Assembly (NCBI GenBank): GCA_031769625.1
Contig: JAUIMM010000887.1
Span: forward strand, 526,001-590,000
Length of the DNA: 64,000 bases
Direction: 5' to 3'
From: Taudactylus pleione
Taxonomy: Eukaryota; Chordata; Amphibia; Anura; Myobatrachidae
Positions 55,150 through 64,000 of the stretch are shown in pieces. Every line of letters begins with the position of its first letter. The stretch's first letter is position 1. Under the pieces are notes generated by a model. It had not been told where the DNA came from. It saw only the letters and a list, made by a program, of their open reading frames with translations, and searched no databases. Made by a program: the position numbers and the translations under genes.

Positions 55150-58100
55150 TGGGATACCCGGAGTGGAAATTCTTCAAAGGAGATAGTTCAAGACCTTTGC
55201 CGATTTTTTTTTTTGCTGTGAGAACATTTTGTGCCAACCAACATGCGATCTCTGGTAACTCCTGTGGAAATACATGACTGGGAAGAACAGGGTCAAACGA
55301 CAGATGGTTTTCATGGAATGGAGAATTATCATATGCAGGATCTAGTTCAGATTCCGAGTCAGTATCTAAAGGTAGATTACAAGAATTAATATGGCTTGAA
55401 GACTGATAGGACTCCTGGGAGGAACCAAGCGAAACATGATCAATTCTTATGGTGTGAGACGGTTGATTCCTAAAGGTTCCTCGAGATGACTTCTCCTGGA
55501 GCGATTGATTCTGTACCTTACAAGCGGCATATTGGAGACTAACCTCAGAGGGTGATCACTTCTCACTAGAAACTTTGTCAGAGTCGGTATTTTGGGAGGT
55601 ACAATAACACGAAGGGGACAAGGAGGTGTGCGCACATCTTATGTTCAGGGATACAGATTCTATAGTGTTGCTTTCCTTGGATACCTGGAACTCACGGCCT
55701 GATTCAGAGTCGCTCGTAAGCGGCCGCTCGTTCGATTTGAGCGATGTTCGCACAACTGCGCATGCATTTGGGTCATAATGCGCATGCGCAAACCAGTCAT
55801 TACGGTCAGAAATCGTGCGCTCGCAAAACAGCGAGGGGCTGCTAATTTGATTGACAGAATGTACCATTTGTGGGTAGTAACAGGGGAAGGTGCTTGAAAA
55901 TGGGGGAGTGGAGAACCGAACGCAGGCGTGCAAAACGGTCAAAAGGGTGTTTAATGGGAGTGCATAATTAGTAAAGAAGCGTCATCGGCCACGTCACTTG
56001 GTTGTCTTTTAGCCTGTACTGCTCGCAGTGATAGCGGTAAGAAAAACCTACCACAAGCACTGTGAGCAGTTCAGATGCCTTTCAATGTACCCGTTTAATC
56101 TAATAAATACCGGAGATGACGTGTGTTGCAAACAGCAAAGGGGCGTCTTTACAAAACAGTGAACACATTTTTCGTTCGCTAGCTCAGACATAGAGGCGTC
56201 AACAAACCGCAAAGAGCGAGCGCTCCATTTAAATAACCGGCCCCTTTTTTGGAACTACCATCCGCAAATAGCGTCCGGCTCTGAATCAGGCCCTCAGCAC
56301 GATCGCCCTTGACAACATGACCTTGTTCAGACTTCAGGGAAGTGGAAGACTCAGCAGAGGGTGTTTCCTTGGTAGAACCAACAGATGGCTTGGACAAAAT
56401 TTGGAAATGAGAACTTTGCTATTATTTCGTTTGACAGGTTTAGGTCCAAATTCTTTAATAACAGCTTCACTGAAAGCCTTTATATTTAGAAGCATTCGAT
56501 CTTTAGACTCAATGATAGGTTGGCCCAGTCCAACACCTTACCTGTAAAGGACATGAAAAGGAACTTAACCATGTTGGTAGGGGTAATTCCACAAGTTGGA
56601 TCTGTTTCCATGATGGCAGAGTATTGTTTCAATAATGCGTAGTATTGTGATAAGTCCCCATCAAAATAAATGCATGCTGGAGTATCCGACGAATCCCGTG
56701 TGTTCAAGGATTGTGGAGCGCATTCAGGTGCAGGGCTGGAGGAAACTTGAGGATTCTACAATTGATGGGGGGTTGAAATAACTGAAGCTGACAGATGTTC
56801 GGTATTTGGGCCAATTGATGGAACTGGAAGGAGTCCAGAGGAGCTAGAGACAGTAGGATCAACAACCAAAGCTGAAAACAGACTACAGAGATTGTTGTCC
56901 ACTGGAACAATATTCTCAGGAGATGCTGAACAGGAACCATGATCAGAATTAGTAGTACAAGACACTCCTCCCTGGGGACTGGAATCTGAAACCCGCTCCT
57001 GGGGTACGAGAATGAGACCCCCTGTTGGGGAATAGCACCATGAACCTCATCCTGGGGTGAGACACTTGAATTCCCCTCCTGGGGTATAACACTTGGAACC
57101 CCATCCTGGGGTAAGATACTTGGACCCCTGTACTGGGGTAGGATACTTGAAATCCCTTTCTGGGGAATAGCACTTGAAACTCCATACTGGAGTGAGGCAC
57201 TTGAATTCCCCACCTGGGGAATAGCACTAGGAACCCCATCCTGGGGTATGAGACTTGAGACCCCTTCCTGGGGTGAAGCACTTGAAATGATGGCCCTCTC
57301 CTGGGGTGTAGAACTAAAAGCGAAGACCCCCTCCTGGAGTGTGAAACTTGAAACTAAAGTCTTCTCCATGGGTAGAACACTTGTAGCCCCCTCCTGGAGT
57401 AAAAGACTTGAAATTAACGCCCCCTCCTGGGGCACAAAACTTGTAACCCCCTCCTGGGGTGAGAGACTTAAGGCCCCCTCCAGGAGTACAGAACTTGACA
57501 CTCCCTGTTGGAGTATGGGCCCTAAAATCCCCTTCTGTGGAAGCTGACCCGGGTTTTCCTTTCGGGGTATGGAACATGAACCCCCCTTTGGGGATGCAAG
57601 AACAGAGAGTGACTCAAAACCCCCTCTTGAGGAATGAGACTTGAGGACCCCTGCTGGGGTGCAAGACTTGAAACCCCTTCCTGGGGTGTGAGGCTTGAGA
57701 CCCCTCCTGGGGCTGAGGCTCTGGAGACCCCTCCTGGGATTGCAACTGGAGTCCCCTGCTGGGACAAGCAGAATCCGGGATGGGACCGGAATAGGCAGAA
57801 TCCAGGACTGGACCGGAATGGGCAGAATCCGGGCTGTGACCGGAACATGCAGAATACGGGCTGGGACCGGAACGGGCAGAATCCGGGCTGGGACCGGAAC
57901 ATGCAGAATACGGGCTGGGACCGGAACGGGCAGAATCCGGGCTGGGACCGGAACGGGCACGGAGACGTTGACACTTGAAATTACTGTTGGAATTGCAAAG
58001 GGAACAGTCTTTAATAAAGTGGTCAGAACCCCCACAATAGAGACAGAGCTGTAAATCTTTGTGCCGCTGGCGTTCAGCCACAGAGAGCTTGGGGCGCGGG

Positions 58101-58404
58101 TAACTTCGACGTCTCACATTACTTTGGTTCTTAGGGATTCCAAGGCAGAGGTTTTAGTTGAGTCTGGGGTAGTACTAAGAAATTCAGGAATGATCCGAAA
58201 AATTCTGAGTAGAGCTTGTAGCTGTTCTAGCAGTTAATGGAAGGTAGTTAGGGGTTCAGGTATGATTTGAGTATCATCTAGCTGATTAGTCAGAAATTGC
58301 AGAAACTGTAGCAGTTGATTCTGTACCGCCTCCTGTCAATCCAAGCAAGCGAGCAGGTTACGGAAAGCAGTTGGTCCAGTATTATATGTTTGATCCGCCA
58401 CCAT
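55150..58404 (-). pseudogene. Gag-like coding region, rearranged order
   Basis: A start codon at 58404 opens MVADQTYNTGPTAFRNLLAC with a stop soon after; the frame goes on as QEAVQNQLLQFLQFLTNQLD, a Gypsy-type gag N-terminus. A zinc knuckle CLYCGGSDHFIKDC (C-x2-C-x4-H-x4-C) lies at 58004-58045. Then come about 1 kb of repetitive Pro/Ser/Gly-rich coding (57970-56960; ARSGPSPDS and QEGVSSLIPQ-like units). A capsid-like tract IYFDGDLSQYYALLKQYSAI ... MSFTGKVLDWANLSL follows at 56707-56486, and after it further hydrophilic coding interrupted by a MITE (to about 55150). In ordinary Ty3/Gypsy Gag the capsid precedes the knuckle; here it follows. Several stops and frame changes are present. Confidence 0.7.
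55695..56293. mobile_element. MITE, GGGCCTGATTCAG family, TSD TCA
   Basis: The ends are CGGCCTGATTCAGAGTCG and GGCTCTGAATCAGGCCC, 599 bp, flanked by TCA (55692-55694 and 56294-56296). It carries GTAAGCGGCCGCTCG near the left end and GGAGATGACGTGTGTTG inside, like the copies at 12160 and 23831. It interrupts the LTR element's ORF between VKGDRA and the following VSSKESN-type frame. Confidence 0.92.
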
Positions 58405-58422
58405 CGTTAGGCATGAACATAA

Positions 58423-59831
58423 TGTCACGATTGGTGTCTCAGCGTTACCTGACTCAGGTGTTGAACTGGATTCAGCGGAGACCGGCTTGACTGGAACCAT
58501 GGATTATTTAAATAGCTCTGTTTGCATAAGAATTATATGGCAGTGAGAACTGCCTTTGATGATAGATGACAGGAACAGGTAACGCTGGAGTGGAACCAGA
58601 GGGAAACTTGGAGGAACCAGACTGGGACCGGCAGGAAGACTTGCTGAGCTGGATGGGATATCAGTAGGTAGACTTGGTGCAGCTGGGAAGCCGTTTGGAG
58701 AATGAACTTGGAATTGGCTCCGGACTGGAGCAATAGGTAATGAACTTGGAATTGACTACGGACTGGAGTCATGTGAGAATGAACTTGAAACTTGGAGTTG
58801 GATCTGACTCCGGACTGGAGTAGGGTGGAATGGATAACTTGGAACTTGGATCTGACTCTGGACTGGAGTAGAGTGGAATGGACAACTTGGAACTTGGAAC
58901 CTGGATCTGACTCCGGACTGGAGTAGAGTGGAATAGGGAACTTGGAACTGACTCCGCACTGGAGTAGCATGGAATGAACTTGTAACTTGGAGCTGACTCC
59001 GTACAGGAGTAGCGTGGAATGAACTTGGAACTTGGAACTGACTCCGTACTGGAGTAGCGTGGAATGAACTTGTAACTTGGAACTGACTCCGTACTGGAGT
59101 AGCGTGGAATGAACGTGTAACTTAGAAGCAAAGGTTTCACTCTAGGAACTCAGAAACACAGGTCATGCTGCAGCAGGACCTCTGGATATGCCAGGTATTG
59201 CAGTTAGCATGATTTCTGAATATGCCAGGTATTGCTGTAAGCAGGATTTCTGGATATACCAGGTATTGCAATTAGCAGGATTTCTGGATTTACCAGGTAT
59301 TGCTGTAAGCAGGATTTTTGGATATACCAGGTATTGCTGTAAGCAGGATTTCTGGATTTACCAGGTATTGCTGTAAGCAGGATTTCTGGATGAACTGGTC
59401 TAGGAACAAGCAGGAGCAGGAGCCTGGGATACCCTTGTACTCAGAAGTAGCACAAACTATACACCACGGGAAGTAATGAGATGTTCAGGCCCTGAGTGCT
59501 ATCAGAGGAGGATCTTTATACTCTGGGTCTAGCAGGAATTGGTGGATACAGTCAGGTGGTCTGGCAGTAGCATTCACAGTAGTGGAGGGCAAACATATCT
59601 GCAGCACTGAGAGTCAGAACTACACCTGCAATTCCAATAAAGCCTAGCAGTGAGGAGAGCCCAGGTGAATAATCAATGTGGAAAGGAGCTCAGTCCAAAT
59701 GCAATCACAGAAGTGTACAGCCAGTATGATTTAGAGCAGATCTCCCAGGCGAATTGCACACACAGATCCATGGAGCAGCTGGCAGAGGTAAGTCTCAAGG
59801 CAAAAGGTAAAAACTAGCCAGGGTTGTGACA
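58423..59831 (-). repeat. 5' LTR with internal minisatellites
   Basis: 1409 bp, same outline as 53458-54964: opening TGTCACGATTGG, CTCCGGACTGGAG units (58720-59110), CCAGGTATTGCTGTAAGCAG units (59190-59390), end GTTGTGACA. Fewer first-set units than the partner. Point differences between the LTRs indicate some age. Confidence 0.92.
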
Positions 59832-59992
59832 ACAGTAGCATAAGCACATCAAAGGAATCCACCCTAATAGCAGTGCACAAACATCAAACATATGGAACCA
59901 AACATATCAGTATGCCAGGGGGCATATTTATCACAATCCGCATTTTTAATGCAGACGTGATAAATATTTTTTGGCTAAACATTTTTATATGA

Positions 59993-60870
59993 CTTTATTA
60001 TTATTATCTTTTTATTTATATGGCACATCAAGGGGTCTGCAGCACCTTGCAAAGTACATAAACAAATTAGCACACAGGAAAAACAGTTATTAACAGTACA
60101 AACAATGCAGGACAAATACATGATTTATTAACATTGCTGCATAACACTTAATTAAGCAGCATTACTCAGCAACCGAGTGTTAGGCACCATTGTAGGGAGT
60201 TAGTAATAAATGAAAGTATAAGTAAGACAAGGAGAAACACGTGAGGGAAGAGGGCCCTGCTCATGAGAGCTTACATTCTAAAGATGGGAGGCAGGCAAAC
60301 AGGATTGACACAGATGGGCTAGATAGTGAAGAAGGAGCATGGAGTAGTGGGTTAGGATGAGTGCTGGAAAGCTTTGAGGAAGAAATGGGTCTTGAGAGCC
60401 CATTTGAAGATTAGGAGCCAGGAAGCAAAGTTATCAAGGAATTTTGAGCTAAGGCCAGGGAGACGAAAAAAGGCAGCTACTTGAAGAGGTTGGAAGAGGC
60501 GAATATCATAAGGGTCGAATGGAAAGAATGAAAGGGAGGGTTCAGAAGGTAAGAGTTGGTAGGAGTGACCACAGGATAGAAGGACCCCAACACCACCACC
60601 ATGGCAATCCCCTGGCCAGTGTGTGTGAGAGAATGTGAGGCCCTCAAAGGAGATAGCTGCAGGAGAAGTGGTGTCAGATGGGTAAATCCAGGATTTGGTG
60701 ATGGCTAGGAGATTCAAGGAGTTGAAGATGAAGCGGTCATGGATGGGGACCAGTTTATTATAGACAGAACTGACTTTCCAGAGGGCACAGGAGAGAGGGA
60801 CAGAGTTAAGAGAAGAGAGGAGAATGAGATCATTAGGGTTGCTGTAGTGTGGAGTTGAGATTGATTTAGA
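59993..60870 (-). pseudogene. L2/CR1-like LINE: endonuclease piece joined to tail
   Basis: Minus strand from about 60830: VYNKLVPIHDRFIFNSLNLL, then LAITKSWIYPSDT, GLTFSHTHWPGDCHGGGVG and LLPSEPSLSFFPFD, the N-terminal apurinic-type endonuclease of L2/CR1-group LINEs. After LPGLSSKFLDNFASWLL (60430) the sequence passes into a non-coding tail ending in ATA repeats near 60000 (TTTATTTATATGGCACATCA on plus). The reverse transcriptase is missing, so the copy is internally deleted. No intact frame. Confidence 0.72.
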
Positions 60871-61430
60871 GTAGGGGGATGGGGAGATTGTGGGTATGTT
60901 GTGGGCTTCCGAATGAGGAAGAGTGACAGCAGGTGGTGGGCAATGGGGAGGTTTAGTGTGCTTTTTGTGGAGAAGAGGAAACGTGACTTGGAGAAAAGGG
61001 AGGGTGCAGGGCTTAGTGGTGGTGTAGCAGGACCATGGTGGAAGAGAAGTGAATGATAATGGAGATGTGTTGGAGAGTATCAGATAGGTTGAAGGGAGAC
61101 AGAGGTGGGGAGAGAGGGGGAGGAGAAGGTGGAGGAGACTATGGAGGGAGGAAAGAGGTGGGAACTGCTAGTAGAGGTGAGAAGTATGTAGCTGCTGAGT
61201 GAAGGGGGGGTAGAAGAAAAGAGAGACATGGTGTAGATAAGGGAATTGGGGGGAGTAAAAATGGCAGTAGAAGTGATGAGCATGTGATATAGGAACAGTA
61301 CAGTTAAAATGTCTAAAAATCAGATAAAAGGAAGAACAGTGCTGGTAGATGTAAAGGTACAACTACAATAGTATATTATAAACAAAAAGAGTTTGCAGCT
61401 GTTAAAGTTGCAGGACTTAATAATTAGGTT
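60871..61430. other. Purine-rich DNA, probably LINE 5' part
   Basis: G/A-rich on the plus strand; no clear motif was recognised. It may be the upstream part of the LINE (C/T-rich on the minus strand) but I could not support coding. Confidence 0.35.
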
Positions 61431-61433
61431 AAA

Positions 61434-62025
61434 GGAGCTGATTCAGAGCCGCTCGCTAGATGCAATCGCTCGCACGATGTGTATGCAAATTGCGTAGGCA
61501 GTGCTACCTCACAGCAATGCACTAGCACGCCCAGTATTCCTTAGAGCGATCACATAGTGTATGCAGACACCCACCAGCCTGTCTTAAGATGCCCACTTGT
61601 GCACGTCATGTCCAGGAAGTGTATGCAACCATCGGTACATCGGATGCGATCACAGCGCTTGAGGTTGACCATACCCTGCCGCAAGCACTACGAGCACTTC
61701 AGTGTAAAATCAAGCCAGGTGACATGTACTATGATGCTGTCTTATAATTATGCACACCTCTAAAACGCCGTTGAGATGCTCAGGCACGCCTGCGTTTGCA
61801 CCTCCACTTCCCTGTTTTTAATGGCCAGCCCCTGTTACCACCTACAAACAGCTTCCCCTGTCACTCACTCTGCTGGGCTGTCTATGCGCAGCAAGCGAAC
61901 ACATTGTGAACTTTTGCTAATGTAAGTGCAAGCGCACTGCGATGCATGCGCACAACACATACACACTGCATACCATCGGCAGCAGCGAGCATTTGGATCT
62001 TAACGAGCAGGTCTGAATGAGCTAC
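61434..62025. mobile_element. MITE, AGCTGATTCAGAG variant, TSD AAA
   Basis: The ends are GGAGCTGATTCAGAGCCG and GGTCTGAATGAGCTAC, 592 bp, flanked by AAA (61431-61433 and 62026-62028). The interior AGGCACGCCTGCG and CACGTCATGTCC matches the reverse of the 12160 copy, so it is inserted in the opposite orientation. Confidence 0.87.
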
Positions 62026-62028
62026 AAA

Positions 62029-63413
62029 GTGTTCTTAAAAATGTATAGGTGTGAAACAATGGTAGATACTACAGTGGTATAGAGATAAATTGACAGTGGT
62101 ACAGGAACGATTTAAACCATACTTGCCTACTTTTGAAAAAGCATTTCAGGGAGATTGTGAAAGCAGCATCTATGAGCGCTGCAGTAAAGTGGGCGTGTAC
62201 TGCTACATCTGAGGGGCGTGTCATACAATTGATTTACATCCAAATGTAAATGAGCCCTAAAACAGTTAATAAAATCATTTATTGATGAAAACACACTAAA
62301 ACTTTCAGAAAATGCATGTAGCCATAGGGATCGTTGTGCCTTATAACCAATGCAGGGAAATTACACTAATTATCCCATTTGAATGTATATATCTCTGTTT
62401 TTTTTTAATATAACAGCTATATAATGGGGGTAAGGTGGAATCAGGACGATTGCTACACTCTTCAGGGATCAGGGAGATTGCTGCTATGTCAGGGAGACTC
62501 CCTGACAATGAGGGAGAGTTGGTAAGTATGATTTAAACAGTGTAGAAAAACATACAACAAATGAAAGTGCAGTAAACTAACTGGTAGTTGCTTGCAATGT
62601 AGAAGCAGGGTGTTGGTAAAAGGTATGTCCAGGTTATAATGAAAGCAGGTGGCTGAGTTGCAGGGTATCCAGAAGCTCAGAAGATCCTTTTCAATTGTTT
62701 CCAAGTTGTTCTTTTTAAATGTTGTTCCTGCCAATGAGAACTTGTCCTGGCAAACAGTGCATACAGAAGTGTTCACATATATCTATCCTCCGTGCTCTTC
62801 AAGTCGCAATACACATAACCCGTGAGCACAGTGCGATCAGTAACGCAGAGTTTCTTTTCGTGCAACTTTTTTCCTTAAAATGCATCTTATTCGCTAAGAG
62901 ATGCAAGTAGGATGCAAAAGCAGCTTAAGCTGTTTAAAATGATATGTGTCAGACCTATACTCTGTGTACGACTGTGGGTGTGTCTGCATGCGAAATACTA
63001 CGTTACAGTGTCAGAGGCTGTGACACTGTAAACAGGGGCAGTTTAAGAGACACATCGTAGTTTTAAGTGTGAATTTCATTTTTCTTTTATGCCTTATCTT
63101 TTAAACCTGATTTTTAACTTGAGATGCTGTGTTTTTAAATTATTTTTTTAATTATTTATATTTTTATTATTCCTCTAACCATTGCTGTCTACAATAGTGA
63201 AAACAATTTTGTTATTTTTAAATTTAGTTTCTCCATGATAATAGTGAGTTGTACTAAGATGCCATTAATATAACTAATATATATGATATCCTTTGATTAT
63301 TCATCTTTTTTTTGTTGGGCCATGACTTATTTGCCAATTGCAGCCCATATTTCTTGTTTGGGTAAGAGGGTGTTTGACCGCTTATATCTTAAGTGCTGAC
63401 ACTACCTGGAGAG
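62029..63413. other. AT-rich DNA without supported features
   Basis: Contains CAGGGAGATT(G)CTGC and TCAGGGAGACTCCCTGAC near 62460-62510 (short inverted repeats, perhaps the end of an unresolved element starting near 62130). No coding exon seen. Confidence 0.4.
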
Positions 63414-63416
63414 TAA

Positions 63417-63774
63417 TGGTGCGTACACACTGGGCGATTAAAGTGGACGACTGAACAATAACGATATCGTTATCGTTCAGTCGTCCGCTTTATCGTCCAT
63501 TTCTAACACAAAAACGATGAACGATAACGACGACGCACGTTCCCGCGGGTCATTTGTCATCATCGTTCATCGGGTTAACATGCAGGCCAACCTAACAATG
63601 TCGTCAGGTTGCTGCATGTTATGGAATGGGGGAGAGAGCCCGGCGCTGAACGATATCGTTAATGATATCGTTCAGCGGGTGTGCTCAATGTCATGAACGA
63701 CATTGAGCACACCCTGCCGGGGACACACTAGACGATATCGCTCAGGGAGCATATCATCTAGTGTGTACGCACCA
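63417..63774. mobile_element. Palindrome-rich MITE, TSD TAA
   Basis: The ends are TGGTGCGTACACACTGGG and CTAGTGTGTACGCACCA, 358 bp, flanked by TAA (63414-63416 and 63775-63777), as in PIF/Harbinger. It contains several strong internal palindromes: CTGAACAATAACGATATCG with its complement; GAACGATATCGTTAATGATA; and TGCTCAATGTCATGAACGAC with its complement. Confidence 0.92.
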
Positions 63775-63880
63775 TAAGGGATAGTTTTGTATAGCGGAAG
63801 TGTCCCTTACTAGTAAATGCTCTACCCACTGCATTTCTGCCCTAGCTCAATCTGTCCTCGCCCCAGGGGTGTATCTATAA

Positions 63881-63951
63881 TGGGTGCAGGGTGTGCTGGA
63901 AATACGGGCCCCTTGGTCAAGGGGGGCCCCGTACCGCACACCCTGCACCCA
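63881..63951. mobile_element. 71-bp hairpin element, TSD TAA
   Basis: The arms TGGGTGCAGGGTGTGC and GCACACCCTGCACCCA are perfect, with an inner second arm ACGGGCCCCTTG / GGGGCCCCGT. TAA lies on both sides (63878-63880 and 63952-63954). The smallest foldback unit in the window; it could also be an internal part of a larger repeat. Confidence 0.65.
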
Positions 63952-64000
63952 TAATATTACTTACCTCTCCAGAGTCTCACATCGGCGCTGACGTCCGGCG

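Larger units (their letters stand above)
53458..59831 (-). mobile_element. LTR retroelement with gag-like coding only, TSD ACAGT
   Basis: Two long direct repeats begin TGTCACGATTGGTGTCTCAGC-type and end GGGTTGTGACA. They are flanked outside by perfect ACAGT (53453-53457 and 59832-59836). On the minus strand the order is 5' LTR (59831-58423), gag-like region, and a polypurine tract next to the 3' LTR (54964-53458). The 3.46-kb interior has a zinc knuckle and a capsid-like tract but I could find no protease, RT or integrase. It is a non-autonomous, Ty3/Gypsy-like element that must have moved with enzymes from elsewhere. Confidence 0.93.

Noticed and set aside
56704..58035. 443-codon ORF with PVPARILP repeats as a collagen- or elastin-like host gene
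   Set aside because: It lies between LTRs in the frame next to a gag zinc knuckle and a capsid-like tract, so it belongs to the retroelement or is an alternative frame of its repeats.

Overview
The window looks like intergenic or intronic DNA from a large, repeat-rich vertebrate genome, most likely an amphibian (anuran). The reasons are several Penelope-like retroelements, BED-finger hAT transposons, Tc1 and Tigger-type elements, L2/CR1-like LINE pieces and many foldback MITEs, with almost no host coding sequence. No bacterial or viral gene organisation is present. The species assignment is inference; no search could be run.

Layout. 1-5.1 kb: a 57-bp minisatellite and an old hAT transposon broken by MITEs. 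6.9-9.1 kb: a deleted LTR retroelement on the minus strand with a gag-like ORF. 10.1-11.2 kb: a C/T-rich minisatellite. 12.8-16 kb: AT-rich, mostly unique DNA carrying the one good host-gene candidate, a minus-strand last exon (15274-15560) that encodes the end of a leucine-rich-repeat C-terminal cap, one membrane helix and an acidic/proline/lysine tail. 16-24.8 kb: a LINE fragment and two broken Penelope-like elements, the second interrupted by three different MITEs. 26.8-29.7 kb: a truncated hAT copy. 31.4-35.8 kb: a third Penelope-like element. 37.3-43.1 kb: a full-length hAT transposon with perfect 8-bp target duplications. 43.2-44.5 kb: another hAT-type element. 45-46.8 kb: a Tc1 remnant and a Penelope terminal region. 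47.1-51.5 kb: a Tigger7-like MITE and an internally rearranged hAT derivative in which a 139-bp satellite has replaced the transposase core. 53-59.8 kb: a MITE followed by a 6.4-kb LTR retroelement with a perfect 5-bp target duplication, gag-like coding only and minisatellites inside its LTRs. 60-64 kb: an L2-like LINE piece and more MITEs.

The most informative observations are: (1) one hAT family in three copies (26924, 37330-43080, 47573-51467), two with perfect 8-bp duplications, all with a TATA-like promoter and a long tandem-repeat leader; (2) apparent birth of a second satellite inside one copy; (3) at least three hammerhead-ribozyme-like motifs (CUGANGA, stem II, GAAA) beside Penelope elements, plus several decayed ones; (4) Penelope copies with 5' inversions resembling twin priming; (5) MITE insertions whose 3-bp target duplications are supported because removing the MITE restores the host element's reading frame. 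I saw no convincing wholly new gene system; the novelty lies in element architecture.
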